The notes: generated by a model from the letters alone, not told the origin. A DNA stretch of 6,267 bases from Pseudomonadota bacterium (GCA_026388615.1 JAPLJL010000007.1:1-6267), one strand, 5' to 3'; positions 1 to 5,432 are shown, counted from the first letter of the stretch. A program made the numbers and translations.

Positions 1-382
1 GCGCGTCCCATTCCCGGTCCTTTGCGTCCATCAGGGGGGGAATCTTCCCGATGAGCTCGAGGACAGCGGCCGTCTGGGCGCGCGTCTCCTTGGCCTGGTC
101 ATCGAGGAGCGCTGCGGCCTCCTTAAGCGCGGCTGCTGTCAAGCCGATGTACTCTGCCGGGGCGCCGGGACGTTTGAGTCCGAAAAGGGGCCTTTTTTGG
201 GCCGGCGGGGCTTTGAGGGACCCGGCCAGTTCTTCTAGGCGGACGATGGATTCTTTCAGGCGGGTGGACCTCCGGAGGAATGAATCTTCAGCGCCTTTCG
301 TTTTAAGCTCGGCGGTGCTCCGGGCGAGGTCGTCCTCCTTCGACCGGCGCTCTTCGGCGAGTTTCTCGATGGTCCGTCTCAT
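1..382 (-). CDS. Unrecognised charged, coiled-coil-like protein, N-terminal part, runs off the left edge
   Basis: An open frame of 127 codons without a stop runs leftward from an ATG at 382-380 to the window edge, so the C-terminus is not visible. It lies only 6 nt after the tatA stop and is read in the same direction, which suggests co-transcription with tatA. The protein begins MRRTIEKLAEERRSKEDDLA and is rich in Glu, Lys, Arg, Ala and Leu, with helical stretches at about residues 1-30, 38-57 and 78-115. A Pro/Gly/Lys-rich linker at about 58-76 (containing RPLFGLKRPG) separates the helices. I see no signal peptide or membrane segment. No clear Shine-Dalgarno precedes the ATG, so translation may be coupled to tatA or the start may differ. 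I do not recognise the family. A soluble helical or coiled-coil protein is all that can be said. The opposite-strand frame at 51-602 is rejected because it runs antisense through tatA. Confidence 0.55.
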   Translation of the reverse strand, partial: MRRTIEKLAEERRSKEDDLARSTAELKTKGAEDSFLRRSTRLKESIVRLEELAGSLKAPPAQKRPLFGLKRPGAPAEYIGLTAAALKEAAALLDDQAKETRAQTAAVLELIGKIPPLMDAKDREWDA

Positions 383-388
383 TACGGA

Positions 389-589
389 TCAGTTGGAGGA
401 AGGGGGGTCCTTCTTGGCGGGCTTGTCCTTGTCGTCGTCTTCCTTGGTGTGCATCGACTTCTTGAAGTTCTTGATCCCGTCGCCCAGGGATTTGCCGAGA
501 TCGGGGAGCTTCTTGTCGCCGAAAATAATAATGACGATCAGAAGGATAAGGATGAGTTCCGTGGGTCCGATGGGGCCGAATAAAAACAT
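389..589 (-). CDS. tatA: Sec-independent protein translocase protein TatA/TatE family
   Basis: This is a 66-residue TatA-type protein, the pore-forming component of the twin-arginine translocase that moves folded proteins across the inner membrane. The sequence shows the family layout: a short periplasmic N-terminus, one hydrophobic helix at about residues 11-23 (ELILILLIVIIIF), the conserved FG hinge at 23-24, an amphipathic helix from about 25 to 46 (DKKLPDLGKSLGDGIKNFKK), and a charged Lys/Asp tail rich in low-complexity residues. A polar Glu at position 11, near the start of the helix, matches the polar residue typical of TatA. A strong Shine-Dalgarno AGGAGG at 600-595 sits 5 nt before the ATG, which fixes the start. 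Length is normal for short TatA/E proteins. No tatC or tatB is in the window, so whether it acts as TatA or a bifunctional TatA/B cannot be decided here. It is divergent from lepA and probably transcribed with the helical protein downstream. Confidence 0.93.
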   Translation of the reverse strand: MFLFGPIGPTELILILLIVIIIFGDKKLPDLGKSLGDGIKNFKKSMHTKEDDDKDKPAKKDPPSSN

Positions 590-613
590 AAAAACCTCCT
601 AACTCCAACCCCA

Positions 614-642
614 ACGGTACCTGAGTCATGGGGAAAAGTCAA
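614..642 (-). promoter_or_regulatory. Candidate sigma70-type promoter for tatA
   Basis: On the minus strand a TTGACT hexamer (642-637), 5 of 6 matches to the -35 consensus, is followed after exactly 17 nt by TACCGT (619-614), a poor -10 with only 3 of 6 matches. Initiation would fall near 607, giving a leader of about 18 nt that contains the AGGAGG ribosome site. The -35 box and spacing are convincing and the -10 is weak. Confidence 0.4.
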
Positions 643-663
643 GGAAACGAGTGGGGGCTCAGA

Positions 664-692
664 TGGACGGGAGGGTGCGATTCGTTTATACT
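664..692 (+). promoter_or_regulatory. Candidate promoter for lepA, positioned for a leaderless transcript
   Basis: TGGACG (664-669, 4 of 6 to the -35 consensus) and TATACT (687-692, 5 of 6 to the -10 consensus) are separated by 17 nt. The -10 box ends 6 nt before the GTG at 699, so transcription would start at or within a base or two of the start codon. No Shine-Dalgarno lies upstream of that GTG, consistent with a leaderless mRNA. This is an inference from spacing alone. Confidence 0.45.
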
Positions 693-698
693 GTCCGC

Positions 699-947
699 GT
701 GAAGAACATCCGCAATTTTTCGATCATCGCTCACGTGGACCACGGCAAATCCACCCTGGCCGACCGCATCCTGGAAAAGACCGGGGCTATCTCCGTCCGG
801 GAACGCCGGGAACAGTACCTGGACAAGATGGACCTGGAGCGGGAAAGGGGAATCACGATCAAGTCCCACCCGGTGCGGATCAACTACCCCAGACCATCGC
901 GCACGCCTACCTCTGCTCCGACCAGAATCTCAAGATCATCACCGTGA
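699..947 (+). CDS. lepA: Elongation factor 4 (LepA), N-terminal fragment: frame broken after about 64 codons
   Basis: The first 64 codons (699-890) are clear LepA/EF-4, a ribosome-binding translational GTPase. They start VKNIRNFSIIAHVDHGKSTL, which lines up with residue 1 of the E. coli protein, so the GTG at 699 is preferred over the in-frame GTG at 651 and ATG at 663. The G1/P-loop (AHVDHGKST, residues 11-19) and the switch I end of G2 (ERERGIT, about 47-53) are present. After RINYP at residues 60-64 the similarity stops. This frame adds 18 unrelated codons and ends at the TGA at 945-947. The rest of LepA resumes in another frame from about 890. The fragment alone lacks G3, G4 and G5 and cannot be a working GTPase. 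It is best read as the 5' end of one lepA gene broken by an internal deletion plus frameshift, or by an assembly error. Confidence 0.85.
   Translation: MKNIRNFSIIAHVDHGKSTLADRILEKTGAISVRERREQYLDKMDLERERGITIKSHPVRINYPRPSRTPTSAPTRISRSSP
885..893 (+). other. Discontinuity inside lepA (missing about 48 codons, frame changes)
   Basis: Up to ...AAC TAC CCC the frame is that of 699. From CAG at 890 the frame of the C-terminal part takes over, with 890 shared by both readings. The change of phase requires a missing length of 1 modulo 3, for example 145 or 148 nt, which agrees with the 47-49 residues absent by comparison with the family. The joined ends give no sign of an insertion sequence or repeat. 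Confidence 0.85.
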
Positions 948-2356
948 TCAACAAGACCGATCTCCCCAGCGCCGACCCCGACCGGGTGAAAAAAGAAATC
1001 GAAGGGATCATCGGCCTGGACACCAGTAAAGCCATCCTGGCCAGCGCCAAGGAAGGCTGGGGGACCGAGGAAATCCTGGAAGCCGTAATCCGGGACATTC
1101 CACCCCCCGGCGGGTCCGGGCAGGAGCCCTTCAAAGCCCTGATTTTCGACAGCTGGTATGACTCTTTCCAAGGGGTGATCATCCTGATTCGGGTTTTCTC
1201 CGGTCAAATCTCCCGGGGAATGTCCATTAAACTTTTCAACACCGGCAATCAATTCCTCGTTTCCGAGCTCGGGATTTTCACCCCCAGCCCCCAGCCGGTG
1301 GAATCGCTCGGGCTGGGAGAAGTTGGCTACATCATCGCCGGGATCAAGGATATCCGGGAAGCCCCGGTGGGAGACACCGTGACGAACTCGGACTCCCCCA
1401 CCCTCACCCCCCTGCCCGGATTCCGGCCCCTGAAACCGATGGTGTTCACCGGGCTTTACCCCCAGGACGCCTCCCAGTACCAGCTCCTGCGCGAGGCTTT
1501 GGGTAAGCTCCGCCTGAACGACCCCGCCCTGACCTACGAGCCGGAAACCTCGCAGGCTCTGGGTTACGGCTTTCGCTGCGGCTACCTGGGGCCGCTCCAC
1601 TCCGAAATCGTCCAGGAACGCCTGGAGAGGGAATTCAACCTGAGCTTAATCAGTACCGCCCCCACGGTGGCCTACCGGATCACCCGGATTTCCGGGGAAA
1701 CCGAGATGATCCAAAATCCCAACCTCCTCCCCGAATCCAATCTTTTCCAGGGGATCGAGGAGCCGATCGTCCTGGCCACGGTTCACAGCCCGACCCTGTT
1801 TCTGGGAGCGATCCTGAAGCTCTGTGAGGAAAAACAGGGAGTTCAGAAAAAATTGGATTATCCTACCCCGAACCGGATATTGTTAGTGTATGAATTGCCT
1901 TTGAGCGAGATCATGTTGGATTTTTACGACCGTTTAAAATCATTGAGCCGCGGTTTGGCCTCCCTGGACTACGAACCGATGGGTTTTCGTCAGGGAAACC
2001 TGACCAAGCTCCAGGTCCTGGTCAACGGCGACCCGGTCGATCCCCTTTCCATTATCGTGAATCGTGATCAGGCCGATTTCAAAGGCCGGGACCTGATCCA
2101 GAAGCTCAAGGAGCTTATTCCCCGCCAGCTTTTTGATATCGCCATCCAGGCGGCCGTCGGCGGCCGGATCATCGCCCGGGAAAGCATCAAGGCCAAGAAA
2201 AAGGCCGTGACCGCCAAGTGCTACGGCGGCGACATCACCCGAAAGCGAAAACTCTGGGCCAAGCAGAAAGAAGGGAAAAAAAGAATGAAACGGATCGGGG
2301 TGGTGGATATCCCGCAGGAAGCTTTTCTGGCGGTCCTGAAAACCGGACAATCATAA
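890..2356 (+). CDS. lepA: Elongation factor 4 (LepA), remaining 488 codons in a shifted frame
   Basis: From the codon at 890 this frame reads QTIAHAYLCSDQNLKIITVI and on to a TAA at 2354-2356. That matches LepA from just after the DTPGH-containing segment to the C-terminus. Visible landmarks are the G4 motif NKTD (codons from 950), the G5 motif SAK (about 1043), the domain II stretch LIFDSWYDSFQGVI, the domain III region FRCGYLGPLHSEIVQERLE, and the LepA-specific C-terminal domain with AKCYGGDITRKRKLWAKQKE and the end IPQEAFLAVLK. An in-frame GTG at 944 lets a gene finder call a 470-codon protein. Homology begins upstream of it and no ribosome site supports it. Joined to the N-terminal piece the total is about 552 residues against about 600 for the family, so some 47-49 residues are missing, including the G3/switch II DTPGH and its catalytic His. 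Without them GTP hydrolysis should fail. The lepB gene follows on the same strand. Confidence 0.88.
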   Translation, partial: QTIAHAYLCSDQNLKIITVINKTDLPSADPDRVKKEIEGIIGLDTSKAILASAKEGWGTEEILEAVIRDIPPPGGSGQEPFKALIFDSWYDSFQGVIILIRVFSGQISRGMSIKLFNTGNQFLVSELGIFTPSPQPVESLGLGEVGYIIAGIKDIREAPVGDTVTNSDSPTLTPLPGFRPLKPMVFTGLYPQDASQYQLLREALGKLRLNDPALTYEPETSQALGYGFRCGYLGPLHSEIVQERLEREFNLSLISTAPTVAYRITRISGETEMIQNPNLLPESNLFQGIEEPIVLATVHSPTLFLGAILKLCEEKQGVQKKLDYPTPNRILLVYELPLSEIMLDFYDRLKSLSRGLASLDYEPMGFRQGNLTKLQVLVNGDPVDPLSIIVNRDQADFKGRDLIQKLKELIPRQLFDIAIQAAVGGRIIARESIKAKKKAVTAKCYGGDITRKRKLWAKQKEGKKRMKRIGVVDIPQEAFLAVLKTGQS

Positions 2357-2364
2357 ATCAAATT

Positions 2365-2429
2365 CCAATAACCAAGCTCCAATTACCAAACAATAACCAA
2401 ATAATTTCCAACAACCAAAAGCCAAAATA
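2365..2429 (+). repeat. Phased CCAA array in the lepA-lepB intergenic region
   Basis: Eight CCAA tetramers begin at 2365, 2372, 2379, 2386, 2397, 2408, 2415 and 2422, so the spacings are 7, 7, 7, 11, 11, 7 and 7 nt. The stretch is made almost only of A, C and T, with just two G in the 73 nt between the lepA stop and the lepB ATG, in sharp contrast to the GC-rich flanks. It ends directly at the lepB start codon and contains no Shine-Dalgarno. Its RNA should be largely unstructured. It may be a dispersed intergenic repeat of the kind seen as short A/C-rich tandem units in several uncultured phyla. Any function is unknown. Confidence 0.7.
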
Positions 2430-3113
2430 ATGACCGACAAACAAAATCCAACCAGCCAGACATCAGAGCAAGACGAACAGCCCCGGGCCGGCCAGCCGGC
2501 GCCGAAAACCCGAATGCAGATTTTCCGCGAGTATGCCTATTCCTTCGCGATCGCCATCGTCCTCGCGCTTTTCATCCGGTCTTTTTTCGTCCAGGCTTTT
2601 AAGATCCCTTCCGGCTCCATGGAGCCCACCCTGCTGATCGGGGACCATATCCTGGTCAACCGCTTCATTTACGGTTTCCGCATCCCTTTCACCCGGGTCA
2701 AGTTCCTGGAATTCAAGGAACCCCAGCGGGAAGATATCATCGTGTTCAAATATCCCGAGGACCCCAGCAAGGATTTCATCAAGCGGGTAATCGGCCTTCC
2801 GGGTGAGACAGTTGAAATCCGGGACAAAAAAATTTACATTAATAGCCAGTCAATGGAAGATCAGCATGGGACCCATCGCGACCTGGTTTTTCTCCCCAGG
2901 GATATTTCGCCCCGCGACAATTACGGACCGGCCCGGGTCCCCCTCCACTCTTTTTTCGTGATGGGAGACAATCGTGATTCCAGCCTCGACAGCCGCTTCT
3001 GGGGGTTCGTGGATAAAAAAGCCGTCGAGGGAAAGGCTCTGGTAATATATTGGTCCTGGAACCGGGATAAAACTTTGCCTCGGATGGGTCGGATGGGGAA
3101 TATAATTCGCTGA
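2430..3113 (+). CDS. lepB: Type I signal peptidase (leader peptidase)
   Basis: This is a 227-residue membrane-bound serine protease that removes signal peptides from exported proteins. A polar N-terminal region of about 33 residues (cytoplasmic) is followed by one hydrophobic segment at about 36-55. Box B is FKIPSGSMEPTLLIGDHILV, with the catalytic Ser at 63 in the Ser-Met pair. Box D is DFIKRVIGLPGETVEI, with the catalytic Lys at 118. Box E is MGDNRDSSLDSR at 178-189. All family boxes are intact and the length suits the single-span form. The ATG at 2430 has no Shine-Dalgarno and directly abuts the CCAA-rich array. The next in-frame Met (residue 29) also lacks one and would remove the polar leader. 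The gene follows lepA by 73 nt and is followed after 24 nt by a DUF4845-like membrane protein, an arrangement known around lepB in other bacteria. Confidence 0.95.
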   Translation: MTDKQNPTSQTSEQDEQPRAGQPAPKTRMQIFREYAYSFAIAIVLALFIRSFFVQAFKIPSGSMEPTLLIGDHILVNRFIYGFRIPFTRVKFLEFKEPQREDIIVFKYPEDPSKDFIKRVIGLPGETVEIRDKKIYINSQSMEDQHGTHRDLVFLPRDISPRDNYGPARVPLHSFFVMGDNRDSSLDSRFWGFVDKKAVEGKALVIYWSWNRDKTLPRMGRMGNIIR

Positions 3114-3137
3114 CCAACATCAAAAGGGGGAGAAAAA

Positions 3138-3536
3138 ATGCACCTTAAACGCGGGACCTGGATCTTCTTATTTTTTCTCTTACTAGTTGCTTTCGCCGGC
3201 CTGAAATTCGGTCCTCCCTATATCCGTTATATACAGTTTAATTACCTTCTTCACAATGAAGCCAGTGATGCTCTCAGATTGACCAACGAAGAAATAAGGC
3301 ATGACATTCTCACTAAAATTGAGGAATTGAATCTGCCGATCGATCCGGATAATGTGGTCTTTATCGAGCAGAAGAAAAATGGTCTGGAAAACGAACCCTA
3401 CGTTTTGCTCGAACGGGGAAAGGACTACTTCTCCATCACTTCGGAATACCAGGTGACCGTCCATTTAGTCGGTAAATATGAACACGTCCTGAACTTTTCC
3501 CCGGAAATTTATGCGGAGATTTCGGCGGGAAAGTAA
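3138..3536 (+). CDS. Small single-pass membrane protein, DUF4845-like
   Basis: This 132-residue protein has an excellent ribosome site (AAGGGGGAG, 3124-3132, 5 nt before the ATG). A short basic start (MHLKRG) leads into a strongly hydrophobic segment at about residues 7-24, then KFGPPYIRYIQFNYLL and a soluble domain of about 100 residues ending in beta-like stretches (FSITSEYQVTVHLVGKYEHVLNF). The order of one N-terminal helix, a K-x-x-P-P-Y-I-x-Y type motif, a helical E-I-R-x-x-I segment and paired beta strands resembles DUF4845 proteins. In Proteobacteria these commonly sit directly after lepB, as here, so both sequence pattern and neighbourhood support the call. The function of that family is not established, and a minor pseudopilin-like fold is a guess. 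Its codons are visibly more A/T-rich than those of the flanking genes. pyrR starts about 25 nt downstream. Confidence 0.7.
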   Translation: MHLKRGTWIFLFFLLLVAFAGLKFGPPYIRYIQFNYLLHNEASDALRLTNEEIRHDILTKIEELNLPIDPDNVVFIEQKKNGLENEPYVLLERGKDYFSITSEYQVTVHLVGKYEHVLNFSPEIYAEISAGK

Positions 3537-3559
3537 TAAAATCACCGGTCCCGGACAGG

Positions 3560-4123
3560 ATGCTCATGACCCAGAATAAAATCATTGACGCGGAAGGGAT
3601 CGAAAGGATTCTCCGCCGGATTGCGCACGAGATCTCCGAAAGAAACCAGGGCACCCGAAACCTGGCTCTGGTCGGGATCCCAACCGGCGGCGTTCACCTG
3701 GCCTACCGTCTGTCCCGGATCATCAAAGAAATGGAAGGCAACCAGGTCGAGACCGGGGAACTGGACACCACCCTTTACCGGGACGACCTCCCCCTCAAAG
3801 GACCGATCTACCGCTTGAAACGGACCGATATCCCCTTCGACCTGAACGGCCGCCGGGTGATCCTGATTGATGACGTGCTCCAGACCGGCCGCACCATCCG
3901 GGCCGCCCTGGACGCGATTACCGACTTGGGCCGCCCCCGGAATATCCAGTTGGCGGTCCTGATCGACCGGGGCGGCCGGGAACTCCCGATCCAGGCCGAT
4001 TATACCGGCAAACTCGTTACCCCCACCGGCAACGAGGAAATCGAAGTCAGGCTCCGGGAAAGCGATGGAGCGGATGAAGTGATCGTTCGGGAAAAGAAAC
4101 CGGACGAAAAACCCAAGGGTTAA
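3560..4123 (+). CDS. pyrR: PyrR: pyrimidine operon regulator / uracil phosphoribosyltransferase
   Basis: This 187-residue phosphoribosyltransferase-fold protein in PyrR-containing bacteria binds pyr mRNA in response to UMP and can also convert uracil plus PRPP to UMP. Family signatures are LVGIPTGGVHLAYRL at about 37-51, TLYRDDL at about 71-77, the PRPP-binding loop VILIDDVLQTGRTIRAAL at 100-117, and LIDRGGRELPIQADYTGK at 134-151. The length is close to the usual 175-185, with a short charged tail (KKPDEKPKG). Two starts are possible: ATG 3560, or ATG 3566, which has an AGG at a proper 6-nt distance. The second is the better supported start and would give 185 residues. It sits directly before pyrB. 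I see no PyrR-type attenuator or anti-terminator hairpin in the short gap upstream (3537-3559), so classical attenuation of this operon is not evident and the enzyme may act in salvage or at another site. Confidence 0.93.
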   Translation: MLMTQNKIIDAEGIERILRRIAHEISERNQGTRNLALVGIPTGGVHLAYRLSRIIKEMEGNQVETGELDTTLYRDDLPLKGPIYRLKRTDIPFDLNGRRVILIDDVLQTGRTIRAALDAITDLGRPRNIQLAVLIDRGGRELPIQADYTGKLVTPTGNEEIEVRLRESDGADEVIVREKKPDEKPKG

Positions 4124-4142
4124 GGATCTGACGGAAAAACTT

Positions 4143-5117
4143 ATGACGTTAAAATCCCGCCACCTGCTGGGATTGGAAAGCCTGACTCGGGCGGAAATCG
4201 AGCATTTCCTCGATACCGCCGGGTCCCTGAAAGAAATTTCCTCCCGGGACATCAAAAAAGTCCCCACCCTCCGGGGCAAAACCGTAATCAACCTCTTTTT
4301 CGAAGCCTCCACCCGCACCCGCACTTCCTTCGAGATCGCGGCCAAGCGTCTCTCGGCCGACACGATCAATTTCAGCGCCTCGAATTCGAGCGTAACCAAG
4401 GGGGAAACCCTGATCGACACCGCGAAAAACATCGAGGCCATGCGGCCCGACCTGGTGGTGATCCGGCACCCCGCCTCCGGCGCCCCCGAGCTCTTAACCC
4501 ACTGGGTGGACCTTCCCATTATTAATGCCGGGGACGGCTCCCACGAACACCCGACCCAGGGCCTGCTCGACCTTTTCACCGTCCGGGAGAAAAAGGGGAA
4601 GATTGACGGTTTGACCCTCACCATCATCGGGGACATCACCCACAGCCGGGTGGCCCGCTCCGATATTTACGGTTTCCAGAAAATGGGGGCCCGGGTCCGG
4701 GTCTGTGGCCCGCCCACCCTGATTCCCCCCGGGATTGAATCCCTGGGCGTGCAGAAATTCACCCGCTTGGAACCCGCCCTGGAAGGCGCGGACGTGGTGA
4801 TGGTTTTAAGAATCCAGCTCGAACGTCTGGCGACTCCCCCCTTCCCCAGCCTGAGGGAATATTCCCGCCTCTTCGGGATCAACCTGGAGCGGCTTCGCCG
4901 TCTGAAACCGGGCTCGATTATCATGCACCCGGGTCCGATCAACCGGGGAGTGGAAATTTCCCCCGAGGTGGCCTACAGCTCCAGCTCCGTTATTCTCGAC
5001 CAGGTGGAAAACGGGGTGGCGGTGCGGATGGCCGTGCTTTACCTCCTATCGGGGAGGGGAACCGAAACTCGGCCAACCGAAAAAGAGCTTTTGACTGATC
5101 GCAATATCCAAATGTGA
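4143..5117 (+). CDS. pyrB: Aspartate carbamoyltransferase, catalytic chain
   Basis: This 324-residue enzyme joins carbamoyl phosphate and L-aspartate to form N-carbamoyl-L-aspartate, the committed step of pyrimidine synthesis. The carbamoyl-phosphate loop STRTRTSFE is at 56-64. The mobile-loop Lys (VTKGET, Lys86), HPTQGLLDLFT at 136-146, IIGDITHSRVARSD at 161-174, VLRIQLER at 221-228 and MHPGPINRGVEI at 261-272 are all present, so the active site appears complete. The SASNSSVTKGETLIDTAKNI stretch is of the type found in PyrR-linked ATCases from several anaerobic lineages. The chain is about 10-15 residues longer than the usual 305-315, through a polar tail after about 304. An AAGGAT motif lies 15 nt upstream of the ATG, rather far. 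It lies 19 nt after pyrR. No pyrI regulatory chain is next to it. Normally pyrC follows closely; here a 335-nt gap intervenes. Confidence 0.96.
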   Translation: MTLKSRHLLGLESLTRAEIEHFLDTAGSLKEISSRDIKKVPTLRGKTVINLFFEASTRTRTSFEIAAKRLSADTINFSASNSSVTKGETLIDTAKNIEAMRPDLVVIRHPASGAPELLTHWVDLPIINAGDGSHEHPTQGLLDLFTVREKKGKIDGLTLTIIGDITHSRVARSDIYGFQKMGARVRVCGPPTLIPPGIESLGVQKFTRLEPALEGADVVMVLRIQLERLATPPFPSLREYSRLFGINLERLRRLKPGSIIMHPGPINRGVEISPEVAYSSSSVILDQVENGVAVRMAVLYLLSGRGTETRPTEKELLTDRNIQM

Positions 5118-5160
5118 TGGTGAAGGGAGCCTGGGTAGGAGGAATGCTTTTAAGTCATCC

Positions 5161-5390
5161 GTCATCCCTGCGACTTGTCCCGAGCCCAATCGAGGGAAAG
5201 CAGGGATCCAGGGACTTCCGAGAAAAACTGGATTCCCGCTTCCCTCCCCTCCGGCCTGTAAGCCCTACGGGCTGGAAGCGGGGCAGTAGGCCCTACCCTC
5301 CCTCCGGGCTGGAGGCCCCTACCCTCCGGCCTGTAAGCCTACGGGCTGGAAGCGGGGCTGGAAGCGTGGGCCGGAGGCCGCGGGAATGAC
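5161..5390. repeat. Nested palindromic intergenic element between pyrB and pyrC
   Basis: The 335 nt between pyrB and pyrC hold no convincing gene but are densely palindromic. The ends are GTCATCCCTGC (5161-5171) and GCGGGAATGAC (5380-5390), inverted with 9 of 11 matches. The left part folds on itself (ATCCCTGC 5164-5171 with GCAGGGAT 5200-5207; GATCCAG with CTGGAT a little further right). The right part pairs ATTCCCGC (5232-5239) with GCGGGAAT (5380-5387), and inside that CCTCCGGCC (5248-5256) with GGCCGGAGG (5369-5377), all perfect. The GTCAT(T)CCCGC...CTGGATTCCCGC...GCGGGAATGAC pattern is a known style of dispersed bacterial intergenic repeat. The segment 5241-5379 looks like extra DNA inserted into its right-hand hairpin loop. 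There is no T-run after it, so it is not a standard terminator. A GTCATCC tandem at 5154-5167 abuts the left end. Confidence 0.75.
5247..5358. repeat. Two near-identical direct repeats (38 and 37 nt) with a hairpin-rich spacer
   Basis: Copy A (5247-5284) and copy B (5322-5358) both run CCCTCCGGCCTGTAAGCC...ACGGGCTGGAAGCGGGGC and differ only by one C missing from copy B. The core GGCTGGAAGCG recurs a third time at 5356-5366. Copy A contains the dyad AGCCC-TAC-GGGCT (5261-5273). The 37-nt spacer contains GTAGG-C-CCTAC (5286-5296) and CCTCC-GGGCT-GGAGG (5301-5315). The whole unit lies within the right-hand stem of the larger palindromic element. Confidence 0.8.
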
Positions 5391-5432
5391 AATAAAGGGA
5401 ACGCTGGTAACTTAATCACTGGGAATTAAGTA

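Noticed and set aside
51..602. Plus-strand open frame of 183 codons
   Set aside because: It runs antisense through tatA and the gene behind it, has a Ser/Arg/Leu-rich composition typical of a shadow frame, and shows no family signature.
303..629. Minus-strand open frame of 108 codons overlapping tatA
   Set aside because: It is tatA read one frame off. The product is Arg/Gln/His-rich with no recognisable domain, while tatA has a perfect ribosome site and family layout.
651..698. Earlier lepA start at GTG 651 or ATG 663
   Set aside because: These add 12-16 residues not seen in the family, and the ATG at 663 overlaps the best -35 box. The GTG at 699 aligns with LepA residue 1.
884..1600. Minus-strand open frame of 238 codons antisense to lepA
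   Set aside because: Gly/Val/Phe-rich shadow of the conserved LepA frame, with no ribosome site or domain.
2365..2429. CRISPR array or iteron-type origin
   Set aside because: Units of 7-11 nt with no spacers, no cas or replication genes nearby, and only a CCAA core conserved.
2218..2430. Plus-strand open frame of 70 codons spanning the lepA end and the CCAA array
   Set aside because: It overlaps the conserved LepA C-terminus in another frame and continues through the low-complexity array as an Asn/Gln-rich artefact.
3542..4639. Minus-strand open frame of 365 codons
   Set aside because: It is antisense to pyrR and the first half of pyrB. Long antisense frames are expected in GC-rich coding DNA, and it has no motif of its own.
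5114..5389. Plus-strand open frame of 91 codons between pyrB and pyrC
   Set aside because: It translates the palindromic and direct-repeat element into a Pro/Ser/Gly-rich string, and its length comes from GC-rich repeats rather than coding.
5161..5390. Intrinsic terminator for pyrB
   Set aside because: Stable stems are present, but no T-run follows any of them on the plus strand.
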